Under the pieces are notes generated by a model. That model ran no database searches. It was given only the letters and a program-made list of their open reading frames with translations, and was not told the DNA's origin. Shown piece by piece: positions 47,635 through 56,195 of a stretch of 64,000 nt of DNA; position 1 is the stretch's first letter; the number at the start of each line of letters is the position of its first letter. Origin of the DNA: Aerococcus loyolae (GTDB lineage Bacteria > Bacillota > Bacilli > Lactobacillales > Aerococcaceae); the NCBI RefSeq assembly GCF_002871915.2, contig NZ_CP126958.1, forward strand, positions 1,488,001 through 1,552,000, written 5' to 3'. Both the position numbers and the translations under genes were made by a program.

Positions 47635-48858
47635 ATGAAGCAAGCATTGAACCCTAAGTACCAAGCCTTATTCCAGCCACTGACCTTGCCCAATGGGATT
47701 GAATTGGCTAATCGCTTTTCTTTAAACCCCCTGACGACCAACTCGTCGACTCGGGAAGGTTTTGTAACCGATGAAGACATCAATTACGCCAAAAGACGTA
47801 GCCAGTCTGCTCCCTTACAAGTCACTACTGCAGCCTATATTGAAGACTATGCCCAATTGTTTGAATTTGGACCTAGTGTCCGCGATGACCGTTTTATTGA
47901 GGGCCTAAGTCAGCTGGCCAAGGCCATGAAAAAGGACGGCGCCAAGGCCATCCTCCAATTGACCCATGCTGGGCGTTTTGCTAAGGCAACTTTAAAAGAC
48001 TACCATGTCGTTTACGGACCTAGCTACATGCATCTCAAGAGTCCAGTCGAACATGACGTCCTAGCCATGAGTCAGCGTAAAATTGACCACGTCATCCAAC
48101 AATATAAAGAAGCCACCAGACGGGCCATTGAAGCCGGTTTTGACGGGGTAGAAATTTCTAACGCCCAACGGTTATTGCCCCAACAATTCTTCTCTCCCTT
48201 CTCTAATCAAAGAGAGGACCATTATGGCCCCCAAAGTCTAGAAAACCGGGCCCGCTTTGGGGTTGAGGCTACTCAAGCCATCCAAGAGGCGATTGATGAA
48301 TCCGGAGTGAAGAACTTTATCTTGGGCTTCCGCGGCACCCCAGAAGAAACCCGGGGCAATAAAGTTGGCTATAGCGTTGATGAATTTAATAATTATTTCG
48401 ACCGTCTCCTAAATGTTGCCGATATCCAATACTATGCCATTGCTAGCTGGGGCCATGACATCTACCTCGAAAAAGTTCGTAGCGAAAAGCATAAAGGCGA
48501 GTATGTCAACCAAGTGGTTAAGGACCATATCGATGGCCGGGTACCAGTCATCGCTACCGGAGGAATTAATTCTCCTGATAAGGCCTTAGCTGCCCTAGAA
48601 CATGCGGATATGGTGGGACTGTCTTCTGTATTTGTCACTGAACCTGACTTCGTGACCAAATTGGCCCAAGGGCAAGAAGATGCTATCGATATCAGTCTCC
48701 ACCCAAAAGACTTAGCTGACCTCGCCATCCCCCAAGGAGCCTTTAAGGACTTAGTTGAATTTATGGACTATGGGGGTTCCTTACCCCAAGCAACCCGCCA
48801 GGACCTCCGCCAATTAAACCAACAAGATACCACTTCTTACTTTAAGGATTATCAATAA
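47635..48858 (+). CDS. Old yellow enzyme family NADH:flavin oxidoreductase
   Basis: A 407-residue TIM-barrel flavoenzyme. Landmarks: FQPLTLPNGIELANRFSLNP at the N-terminus, ILQLTHAGRF (near 102), and FDGVEISNAQRLLPQQFFSPFSNQREDHYG, which aligns with the family HxxHGYL region but reads ISNAQRLL, so one usual His of the substrate pocket is replaced by Asn and the other by Gln or Arg. ATG with AGGAGG upstream. Divergent from the LLM gene. Likely reduces electrophilic enones in redox stress. Confidence 0.88.
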   Translation: MKQALNPKYQALFQPLTLPNGIELANRFSLNPLTTNSSTREGFVTDEDINYAKRRSQSAPLQVTTAAYIEDYAQLFEFGPSVRDDRFIEGLSQLAKAMKKDGAKAILQLTHAGRFAKATLKDYHVVYGPSYMHLKSPVEHDVLAMSQRKIDHVIQQYKEATRRAIEAGFDGVEISNAQRLLPQQFFSPFSNQREDHYGPQSLENRARFGVEATQAIQEAIDESGVKNFILGFRGTPEETRGNKVGYSVDEFNNYFDRLLNVADIQYYAIASWGHDIYLEKVRSEKHKGEYVNQVVKDHIDGRVPVIATGGINSPDKALAALEHADMVGLSSVFVTEPDFVTKLAQGQEDAIDISLHPKDLADLAIPQGAFKDLVEFMDYGGSLPQATRQDLRQLNQQDTTSYFKDYQ

Positions 48859-48863
48859 AAGGC

Positions 48864-48905
48864 AAAAAAAGCAGACGCCCAGTTTTAAAAGCGTCTGCTT
48901 TTTTA
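48864..48905. terminator. Bidirectional terminator
   Basis: GCAGACGC pairs with GCGTCTGC with A-run before and T-run after, between the OYE gene and the deaminase-like gene. Confidence 0.88.
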
Positions 48906-48917
48906 GTCTGATGATTC

Positions 48918-50174
48918 TTAAATATCTAAGCCAATTTCAAATTCACGCGGTTTCTTCTTGAAGAGGTATTCGCCGTTGCGAACCGAAGCCAGGCATTCTA
49001 CTCGGTTACGGACCGCTTCAAATGGGCTTGGCGCATCTAAAACGATGAAGTTGGCTGGTTTATCAGCTGCTAGGCCATATTGGTCTTCGATGTAGAGGGT
49101 TTTAGCCCCATTATAGGTAATTAAATCCAAGACCCGTTCAAAGTCTTCGTCAGACATGATTTGCGCAGCATGGATCCCATTATCTAAGATATTCATCATA
49201 TTTCCATTACCAGCTGGGTACCAAGGATCGACAATCGAGTCTTGACCAAAGGAAACATTAATATCATTGTGGAAAAATTCCGCTACCCGCGTCAAGCCAC
49301 GACGTTTTGGATAGGAGTCTGACCGCCCTTGTAGGTACATATTTTCTGTGGGTTGGGAGGTGAAGTTCATCTTGGATTGTTGGAAGAGTTGCATGAGACG
49401 GAAGAAATAAGCGTCATCTGCTGAACCTAGTGAACAGGTATGACTAGCTGTTGTTCTGGGGCCATAACCTTCTGTTAAGACCAAGGCATTGAGTAACTGA
49501 ACGAAGCGGGACTCAGGGTCGTCGGTTTCGTCACAGTGGACGTCAATCAACTTGTCATATTTCATGGCTAATTCCACAATTTTATGGATGGATTTTTCCC
49601 CGAGTTCTCTCGACCATTCAAAGTGAGGAATCCCACCTAAAACATCGGCCCCCATTTTTAAGGCTTCTTCCATCAATTCTAGGCCTTGACCATTACCGTC
49701 TTTATAGGCAAAGACCCCTTCTTGAGGGAAGGCAACCACTTGGATAGTGACCTTATCTTTTAATTCATCACGAACTTCCAACATGGCTTCGATATTTTTT
49801 AATTCAGGATCGGTACAGTCCGTTTGCGCCCGAATATATTGGGTACCGTATGCCATCACGTCGCGGACTGCTTGGTACATGCGTTCCTTAGCTTCTTTTT
49901 TACTTTGTCCTAATTTAATGTGAGACCAGCGAGCAATCCCTTCATAGAGGGTCCCGGTCGCATTTTCAGAGTTATCAGCTTTGCCGGTGAAATAGTAGTC
50001 TAAGTGCAGGTGAGAATCCACATAAGGTGGGATAACTAACTTACCCCCTAAGTCAATGACTTCATCTGCTTCACCTAAATCCTTACCAAAAGCAGTAAAT
50101 TTACCGTCTTCAATCATAAATTCATTGGCATCTGCTTGCTTATAAATTACTGCATTAGTAAATTTTTTCTTCAT
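48918..50174 (-). CDS. Cytosine-deaminase-like amidohydrolase with altered active site
   Basis: A 418-residue metal-dependent amidohydrolase closest to E. coli CodA. Metal ligands: His 55 and His 57 (HLHLD), His 213 (HCDE, Glu 216), His 245 and Asp 312. In CodA the last motif is FGHDD; here it reads FGQDS, so the second Asp (CodA D314), which shapes the pyrimidine pocket, is Ser 313. Deamination of cytosine is possible, but a different cyclic amidine substrate is equally so. GGAGG lies 8 bp before the ATG. No codB-like transporter is next to it. Confidence 0.8.
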   Translation of the reverse strand: MKKKFTNAVIYKQADANEFMIEDGKFTAFGKDLGEADEVIDLGGKLVIPPYVDSHLHLDYYFTGKADNSENATGTLYEGIARWSHIKLGQSKKEAKERMYQAVRDVMAYGTQYIRAQTDCTDPELKNIEAMLEVRDELKDKVTIQVVAFPQEGVFAYKDGNGQGLELMEEALKMGADVLGGIPHFEWSRELGEKSIHKIVELAMKYDKLIDVHCDETDDPESRFVQLLNALVLTEGYGPRTTASHTCSLGSADDAYFFRLMQLFQQSKMNFTSQPTENMYLQGRSDSYPKRRGLTRVAEFFHNDINVSFGQDSIVDPWYPAGNGNMMNILDNGIHAAQIMSDEDFERVLDLITYNGAKTLYIEDQYGLAADKPANFIVLDAPSPFEAVRNRVECLASVRNGEYLFKKKPREFEIGLDI

Positions 50175-50279
50175 AGCATAACCTCCATTAATTTAATCGT
50201 TACACTTCCATCCTACTCTATTTTCACGTTTTTTGAAAGTTTATTATCCAAAGCTGGTCAAGACTGGCTCAGCCATTTC

Positions 50280-51281
50280 CTAAAAGTTTTGTAGGTCGAT
50301 GATGGTTCGCCCCATATGCTTACCGGCCTTTAAGGCTTCAACTGTTTCTTCAATTTGGTCTAAGCCCACACTGTCATAAGATAAACGGTCAACCACCTTC
50401 CAGTCAGTGGCGAGTTTATTCCATAATTCCTGCCGGTAATTGATATCAAGTTCTGTGCTGTTAATGCCTAGCAAGTTCACCCCCCTAAGGATTAAAGGAA
50501 GGACGGTCGTCTCCAACTTACTGCCTCCTGCATTCCCACACAGGGTCATCGATCCCCACTCGCTAATAAAGGTCATGGCCTGAGCAGCAACCTGGCCCCC
50601 AACCGTATCTAAGACAAAGTCAAAGCGGCGTTTATTCAAGGGCTTGTCCCCTTCTAAATCCGCTGGCCAGATCACCTGACTAGCCCCTAATCGTTTAACT
50701 AATGACTCTTGGTAATCCTTCCTTATCAAGGCACTAATATTTTTGAAACCTAACTTATTCAGGATGGCTAAGGCGATACTCCCTACCCCACCACTAGCAC
50801 CAGTGACCAGAATTTCAGGCTGCTGGTCAAGGTCCATACCGTGCTTCAATAGGCTATCCACCGAATAAGCAGCGGTCAGTCCAGCTGTCCCATAAATCAT
50901 GGCTTCTTTTTCACTAATCCCCTCTGGCAGAGTCACTAACCACTCATAGGGCACTTTGAGGTATTGGCTATAACCGCCGTTATGGGTCACTCCCGCTGCT
51001 GAACAAGTATTAATCACTTTTTCTCCTATCTTGGCCTCAGGATGACTGGTCTCAACGATTTCCCCACTAGCATCGATCCCAGGAATGAGTGGATAGGAAC
51101 GAATCACGCCTCCCTGGTGCTGGGTGGCTAGCATATCCTTATAATTCATCGATGAATAGGCCAGCTTGACGATCGTATCGCCCTCATCCACCGCCTTATC
51201 TCCCAATTGATAATCTTCTAAAGCATAAGAGGTTTCATCGTCATGGCTACGCACAACAACAGCTTTAAAAGTCTCCTTCAT
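50280..51281 (-). CDS. MDR family oxidoreductase, YhdH/YhfP (acrylyl-CoA reductase-like)
   Basis: A 333-residue zinc-independent medium-chain reductase. The AYSSMNYKDML start region, IPGIDASGEI, YGTAGLTAAYSV and the NADP site VTGASGGVGSIA are hallmarks of the YhdH/YhfP/AcuI group, which reduce acrylyl-CoA or quinone-like enones. GGAGGG precedes the ATG. Single gene on the minus strand; no pathway partner is adjacent. Confidence 0.88.
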   Translation of the reverse strand: MKETFKAVVVRSHDDETSYALEDYQLGDKAVDEGDTIVKLAYSSMNYKDMLATQHQGGVIRSYPLIPGIDASGEIVETSHPEAKIGEKVINTCSAAGVTHNGGYSQYLKVPYEWLVTLPEGISEKEAMIYGTAGLTAAYSVDSLLKHGMDLDQQPEILVTGASGGVGSIALAILNKLGFKNISALIRKDYQESLVKRLGASQVIWPADLEGDKPLNKRRFDFVLDTVGGQVAAQAMTFISEWGSMTLCGNAGGSKLETTVLPLILRGVNLLGINSTELDINYRQELWNKLATDWKVVDRLSYDSVGLDQIEETVEALKAGKHMGRTIIDLQNF

Positions 51282-51384
51282 CTTAATCCCTCCATATTCT
51301 TATCGAGTACTACAATTTTCTACTTGCAGTATGTCAAGAAGGGGGTTAAAAATCAAGGGAAGCGCTTTCTTTTAAGACCAGAAA

Positions 51385-51410
51385 AGAGCCTACGAACTAG
51401 TCGTAGACTC
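51385..51410 (-). terminator. Terminator of the phosphonate-type transporter operon
   Basis: GAGTCTACG pairs with CGTAGGCTC (one wobble) and a T-rich run follows on the minus strand. Confidence 0.78.
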
Positions 51411-51498
51411 CTAGACATTTTGTTTTAAAATATGCGTTTCTATATACAAATAACTTTATTATATTGGCTTATATATTATGTATCATTGTACCGATTAT

Positions 51499-52293
51499 TT
51501 AAAACTGAACTTCTTTAATAATTTTTCCTGTATACAATGAATAAACAGTGTTATTTATTATTTTTCGATCTTTAATAGTATAAATATTAGCTCCATAATT
51601 TTCATCAAATCGAACTTTTCCATCACTCATATCTTGACCAGCAAAAGCAATAGCATCAGCTGTAAAATAAGGAATCCCTTGATAATAATCCGCAAATTGG
51701 TGATGAGTATGTCCTGTCAATATCCCCATCGTTGGATTGTCGCATAGGATTTGACGAAAAACCTTGGGAGTTTCTAAAGCCGGAATATCTGCTTGTCTTT
51801 CAATCAAATGATGATGCATCATAAGAAGAACTGGTCCATTATTTAGCTTTCGATATGTTTCCTTTAACCAATTTAAGCGCTCGTTGTCTATAAAACCATT
51901 TGATAATCCATATTGAGAATTATCAAAGCTAACGATTGAAAAATTTTCTAAGTTAAAAACTTTACAATAAGGTCTATTGTCTTCTTGATTCAAAAATCCT
52001 TTATAAAAATTTTCCTTGATATCATGATTACCTAAAGCAACAAAGTAAGGCACTGATAATAGGCTATCTAACAAGATTTTTAACTGCTGATAATCCTCCA
52101 CTGTACCATCATCACAAAGATCTCCAGTGATTACTACATAATCATATTCAACACCTTTATTCTTCAACAAATTAATTAAATGAGTCAATTTCAATTGTGG
52201 ATGCTGCATCAATTGAAGCATTTGTAAATATTCGGTTGATGAATCAGAATATTTCACTTTAAAATGAATGTCAGACAAATGCAAAATTTTCAT
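51499..52293 (-). CDS. Metallophosphoesterase, GpdQ/class III cyclic-phosphodiesterase type (second copy)
   Basis: About 264 residues. The motif order is identical to the protein at 10020: SDIH, GDLCDDGTVEDYQQL, GNHD, MMHHHLI and GHTHHQ. The two proteins share whole phrases such as VEDYQ and ILHLSD and are clearly homologous. It is the last gene of the PhnD-C-E-E operon, 15 bp after the second permease gene. It probably cleaves an imported phosphodiester. ATG 52293 is favoured; a TTG 12 bp upstream is possible. Noticeably AT-richer than the first copy. Confidence 0.82.
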   Translation of the reverse strand: MKILHLSDIHFKVKYSDSSTEYLQMLQLMQHPQLKLTHLINLLKNKGVEYDYVVITGDLCDDGTVEDYQQLKILLDSLLSVPYFVALGNHDIKENFYKGFLNQEDNRPYCKVFNLENFSIVSFDNSQYGLSNGFIDNERLNWLKETYRKLNNGPVLLMMHHHLIERQADIPALETPKVFRQILCDNPTMGILTGHTHHQFADYYQGIPYFTADAIAFAGQDMSDGKVRFDENYGANIYTIKDRKIINNTVYSLYTGKIIKEVQF

Positions 52294-52307
52294 AAATTTA
52301 CACAACC

Positions 52308-53084
52308 TTACCGTAATCTATTCCTTATCATTCCTGCTAATTGATCAATTAGATAAACTGTAATAATTACACCAATTAATATAATGCTTACAGTTGGCCA
52401 ATTACGCGCTTGAATAGCGAAAATTAGAGGGGCTCCGATCCCTCCAGCTCCTACTAACCCTAGAGTTGAAGCACTTCTAACTGCAATTTCAAAATGATTC
52501 AATACTAGAGAGCCACACATAGGTAATACTTGGGGAATTCGTGCATAAAATAAAATTTGCCAGAAATTGGCTCCAACAGCTTCCATCGCTTCCACTGGCG
52601 TGTCATCTGCATTTTCTATCTCTTCAGTAAATAACTTTCCTATCATCCCAATCTGATGAATGCCAATTGCCATTACGCCGGCAAAGGGGCCTGGGCCTAC
52701 CATTTTAACAAAAATCATAGCATAAACTAATTCAGGAAAAGCTCGTAAAACATTCAATATTAACTTGCCTAATTTAGCTACCCAGGGAGCATTTTTCCAA
52801 AAATCTGAGACACTAAATAGAACAAAAGGTAAGGATAAAATTGTACCAATAAAAGTTCCTAGAAAAGCTATACCGATAGTAATTAATAAGAGCGATACTA
52901 AATCTTCACCACTACCATCATAAATAAAGGACCAGTCTGGTGTCATCAGTCCACTCATAACATTACCGATATTAGCAAGTTTAATATTCTCTAATGCTGA
53001 GTAGTCTATGGTTATTGCAGATACAACAAATACAAGGACTAAAATCAACATATAAATCCAGTTTTTATTTTGTTTTTTGATCAT
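52308..53084 (-). CDS. phnE: Phosphonate-type ABC transporter permease (PhnE-like, second)
   Basis: A 258-residue permease with about six membrane helices and the PhnE-type docking segment EAMEAVGANFWQIL, then RSASTLGLVGAGGIG. It forms a heterodimer with the preceding PhnE-like protein. The ATG follows the upstream gene stop by 3 bp. Part of an AT-rich five-gene operon whose substrate may be a phosphonate, phosphite or organophosphate. Confidence 0.88.
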   Translation of the reverse strand: MIKKQNKNWIYMLILVLVFVVSAITIDYSALENIKLANIGNVMSGLMTPDWSFIYDGSGEDLVSLLLITIGIAFLGTFIGTILSLPFVLFSVSDFWKNAPWVAKLGKLILNVLRAFPELVYAMIFVKMVGPGPFAGVMAIGIHQIGMIGKLFTEEIENADDTPVEAMEAVGANFWQILFYARIPQVLPMCGSLVLNHFEIAVRSASTLGLVGAGGIGAPLIFAIQARNWPTVSIILIGVIITVYLIDQLAGMIRNRLR

Positions 53085-53087
53085 TTA

Positions 53088-53867
53088 TTAGCGCACCCGC
53101 TTTCTAATTGCTTCGCTGACGGTATCAGTGAGCCAAACAACGAGTAAAATCATTAGAATAATCATGGATACTCTTTCATATTGCAATAGAGCTAGTGATG
53201 AATTTAAAATTACACCAATTCCACCTGCACCAACATAGCCTAAAACTGTGGAAGCTCTAACATTAACTTCAAATGCATAGAATGAATAAGAAATAATTGA
53301 AGCTATAATTTGAGGAAAAATTGCCCAAAATATCATTTGAATCCGATTTGCACCTACGGCATAGGTTGCTTCAATTGGTAAGTAATCAATTGTTTCGATA
53401 CTTTCATAAATCAACTGTGACACCATTCCAAAAGTAAAAATAGCAATTGTCATTACACCAGTAAATTCACCTATACCAATTATCGCTACTAGTAAGGCAG
53501 CTAAAAGAAGGTTAGGGATTGTTCGAATAATACCTAGTAAAAATCGAAAAATAGATGTAATAATTTTATTATCAGTAACTACAGTCGTTGCTAGCAAAGA
53601 AAAAGGAATCGCCACAAGAACACCAAGAACTGTACCCACAACAGACATAGCCAAAGTTTGAAACATTGGTCCAATTAACTCTGGAATATAGGAAAAATCT
53701 GGTTTTAAAAAACGACTTAAAAAGCTCGTCATTTGTTTAGTATTTGTAAACAGACTTGAAAAATCAGCGTCTGTAATGGAAACACTGGCTAATAAACATA
53801 TAATTACAATAAAGAGGATGAAAAGGTTATGGTAAAGATTATAGTGGACCGTATCTTTAAGCTTCAC
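53088..53867 (-). CDS. phnE: Phosphonate-type ABC transporter permease (PhnE-like, first)
   Basis: About 259 residues, six membrane helices, with EATYAVGANRIQMI and VRASTVLGYVGAGGIG as PhnE landmarks. The start is a GTG; I prefer 53867, 10 bp after AAGGA, over the GTG at 53876 that touches that site. The gene begins one base after the phnC stop. Partner of the permease encoded downstream. Confidence 0.86.
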   Translation of the reverse strand: MKLKDTVHYNLYHNLFILFIVIICLLASVSITDADFSSLFTNTKQMTSFLSRFLKPDFSYIPELIGPMFQTLAMSVVGTVLGVLVAIPFSLLATTVVTDNKIITSIFRFLLGIIRTIPNLLLAALLVAIIGIGEFTGVMTIAIFTFGMVSQLIYESIETIDYLPIEATYAVGANRIQMIFWAIFPQIIASIISYSFYAFEVNVRASTVLGYVGAGGIGVILNSSLALLQYERVSMIILMILLVVWLTDTVSEAIRKRVR

Positions 53868-53868
53868 C

Positions 53869-54633
53869 CTAAACACTTCCTTCCATCACTTTTGCAATAT
53901 CTTGCCCATATATCTTTGATAATTGATCATCCGTTAATTCATTTGGACTCCCATCAAAAATAATTTTCCCTTTTTTAAAACCCAGTATTCTAGTGGAAAA
54001 TTGTTTTGCCAGTTCAACCGAATGAATATTAACCAATACTGTTTTTCCTAAAGTGGTATTAATATTTTTTAAGTCACTCATAACCCGTTGAGAAGTTATT
54101 GGATCTAAATAAGCAACAGGTTCATCCGCTAAAATAATCTTGGCCTGTTGAACTAAGGTCCTTGCAATTGAAACCCGCTGCTGTTGTCCACCACTTAGTT
54201 CGTCACAACGAGAATGTAATTTATCACTTAATTCAACCCGTTCCAAGGCCTCCAAACATAACTCATAATCTTCTTGAGAAAATAAGCCCAGAATACTCTT
54301 CCAGGTTGAATAATAGCCTAAACGACCTGACAAAACATTTTTTTGAACAGTACTTCTCTTCACCAAATTAAAACTTTGTGCAATCATACCAATATCGCGT
54401 CGAAGCATACGAAGCTCTTTCTTAGAAGCGTTAGTTATTGATTTATCACCAATTACAATTTCACCTTTAGTGATGTTAATTAAACGATTAATCGAGCGCA
54501 AAAACGTACTTTTTCCTGCGCCGCTTAGGCCAATAATAGATACAAATTCTCCGTCTTCTATTTGAATATTTATATTATCTAAACCTTTTACACCATTAGA
54601 ATATTCTTTACTAACATCTTTGAATTCCAGCAT
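53869..54633 (-). CDS. phnC: Phosphonate-type ABC transporter ATPase (PhnC-like)
   Basis: A 254-residue ATPase. Walker A GLSGAGKST (35-43), signature LSGGQQQRV, Walker B IILADEP, switch His in VNIHSV. The PhnC-like phrase DPITSQRVM follows Walker B. It powers the two PhnE-like permeases. The ATG has GGGGGAT/AGG upstream. Separated from the binding-protein gene by a hairpin that should lower its expression relative to that gene. Confidence 0.9.
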   Translation of the reverse strand: MLEFKDVSKEYSNGVKGLDNINIQIEDGEFVSIIGLSGAGKSTFLRSINRLINITKGEIVIGDKSITNASKKELRMLRRDIGMIAQSFNLVKRSTVQKNVLSGRLGYYSTWKSILGLFSQEDYELCLEALERVELSDKLHSRCDELSGGQQQRVSIARTLVQQAKIILADEPVAYLDPITSQRVMSDLKNINTTLGKTVLVNIHSVELAKQFSTRILGFKKGKIIFDGSPNELTDDQLSKIYGQDIAKVMEGSV

Positions 54634-54652
54634 AGTATCCTATCCCCCTATT

Positions 54653-54686
54653 AAAAAACACACCAAATCCATTTGGACATGGTGTG
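54653..54686 (-). terminator. Intra-operon terminator between phnD and phnC
   Basis: CACACCA pairs with TGGTGTG, followed on the minus strand by T6. It probably stops part of the transcription so the binding protein is made in excess of the permease. Confidence 0.75.
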
Positions 54687-54694
54687 ATTCTGAA

Positions 54695-55615
54695 TTATTC
54701 TGCTGCTGCTTGAATATATTTTTGAATGGTATCGTAAGCAGCTTCATTTGCTTCAGCATAGCCCTTATGTCCCCATAATGACATCACTTCTTTAGTTTTT
54801 TCGTCTTTTGGCATATCTAAGAAGGCTTGTTTAATTTTATCTTTTAACTCTTGATCCATATCTGTTTGAACAGCAATAGCATCATTTGGAATATCACCTT
54901 CTGTTAGATATAGAACACGTAAGTCTTTTAATAAGTCATTATCTGGAAAACTGTCTTGGAAAACGTTTCTTGCTCCTTCAAAGACAAAGGCTGCATCTTG
55001 TTGACCGTTTAACAAAGCGGTCATTTGACTAGGAATATCATTAACAGTTGTTAGTGTCGATTCAACAGTTGGATCGATACCTTCTTGTTTTAATTCTGCA
55101 ACTGGGTAAATATAACCACTTGCTGAGTTTGGACTAAGTGTAGCAATACGTTTACCTTTTAAATCCGTAAATTCTTGTATATCGCTATCAGCTGGTACTA
55201 ATACTTCACCTTTAAAGCTACTCCGAGTTTCACCTTCCTCCGGCAAACCAGTCTCACGGTTATAAGCACCTAACTCAGATGTCAAAATAGCTTCAGCAGC
55301 GCCTTGTTGACGGGCTTGTACGTAGGCAGCTGGTGGCATGATACCCAAATCCACTTGCCCTGAAGCCATTGCTTCTACGATCGTTGAATAATCAGTTGCT
55401 AAAGTTACAGTGACGTCAGCATCTAATTTTTCAGAAAGATATTCTTCAAATGGTTTAGCCTTTGCTTCCATTGATCCATCATTATTAGTAGGTACAAATT
55501 GGACATTAATTTCAGGACGTTCATTGCCGGATTGGTCAGAGGCCTCCTGATTTCCACAAGCACCTAAGAAAAAGAAACTCGCAAGCAATAAGGTTAAACG
55601 CTTCAATTTCTTCAC
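54695..55615 (-). CDS. phnD: Phosphate/phosphite/phosphonate-binding lipoprotein (PhnD-like)
   Basis: About 306 residues with signal peptide and lipobox LGAC (about 18-21), then a PhnD/type II binding fold: QFVPTNNDGSMEAKAKPFEEYL, VDLGIMPPAAYVQA, LKGKRIATLSPNSASGYIYP. It catches the solute outside the membrane. The GTG at 55615 gives the usual KKLKRL signal-peptide start and has AAAGGA about 11 bp upstream. First gene of the operon, preceded by four Pho-box-like repeats. The substrate is probably an organophosphate, in view of the phosphodiesterase at the operon end. Confidence 0.88.
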   Translation of the reverse strand: MKKLKRLTLLLASFFFLGACGNQEASDQSGNERPEINVQFVPTNNDGSMEAKAKPFEEYLSEKLDADVTVTLATDYSTIVEAMASGQVDLGIMPPAAYVQARQQGAAEAILTSELGAYNRETGLPEEGETRSSFKGEVLVPADSDIQEFTDLKGKRIATLSPNSASGYIYPVAELKQEGIDPTVESTLTTVNDIPSQMTALLNGQQDAAFVFEGARNVFQDSFPDNDLLKDLRVLYLTEGDIPNDAIAVQTDMDQELKDKIKQAFLDMPKDEKTKEVMSLWGHKGYAEANEAAYDTIQKYIQAAAE

Positions 55616-55663
55616 TACACATACATTCCTTTCCTCATACACTAACATATTATCAACTACGTC

Positions 55664-55717
55664 AGTATATCAGGGTTATGTAATATTCATGTAAATTGTT
55701 TGCTAACTTTAAGTAAA
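55664..55717 (-). promoter_or_regulatory. Pho-box-like promoter of the phn operon
   Basis: On the minus strand four hexamers sit at exact 11-bp steps: TTTACT (55712-55717), TTAGCA (55701-55706), TTTACA (55690-55695) and ATTACA (55679-55684). A -10 TATACT follows at 55664-55669, nine bases away. No -35 is present, as in PhoP-dependent promoters of Bacillus. The binding protein is inferred. Confidence 0.6.
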
Positions 55718-55800
55718 TACATTCCTTGCTATTTTGTTATTGGTAAACTTTTTTCCTTAACTTTAATTAATAAATAATATCTATATTTTGAAAATAATAA

Positions 55801-55830
55801 AAAAACACACCAGTTTTATACTAGTGTGTT
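55801..55830 (-). terminator. Terminator of the L-HicDH transcript
   Basis: CACACTAG pairs with CTGGTGTG (one wobble) and T7 follows on the minus strand. It lies beyond the structured repeat, so the repeat is within the L-HicDH 3' untranslated region. Confidence 0.82.
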
Positions 55831-55836
55831 GTCAAA

Positions 55837-56191
55837 ACGTGTTCCTGGTGCAAGAAAACTATCCACTTCACTAAAGGGCAAAAAATTCTCTGTGAGAATT
55901 TTTTCGTCTTTTTCTTGCAGGGGTCTTACTCTCTAATGCGCTTGTCGCACTCTATTAAAACCTGCTCCAGTCACAGGACGAACGTCCATTTCAAAAACTG
56001 CCAACACTCAGCCAGTTGAGTTCGGACGCCAGCCTAGAAGTTGCTTCAGAAAATTCCAACGCACAGATTCCTGTGCTTTTGGTATTTTCCTCCAGCAATT
56101 CAAGTCTTTAACGGCATACTCACATCCTAATAGCTGAGTTTATGACAGTTTTCTCCAATGGTTCCGTCCTTTGTCGTGCCTGTCGCACTCT
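55837..56191 (-). repeat. Structured 3'UTR repeat, L-HicDH copy (two units)
   Basis: Two units, each closed by GTCGCACTCT: 55837-55953 and 55954-56191. The first has the block CCACTTCACTAAAG and a 10-bp hairpin AAAAATTCTC/GAGAATTTTT. The second contains the long module 56014-56127 found also at 37347 and 58281; here the stem AGCCTAGAA/TTCAAGTCT has two mismatches, and an inner hairpin GCACAG/CTGTGC is present. The last decamer ends four bases from the L-HicDH stop codon. Confidence 0.75.
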
Positions 56192-56195
56192 ATTA

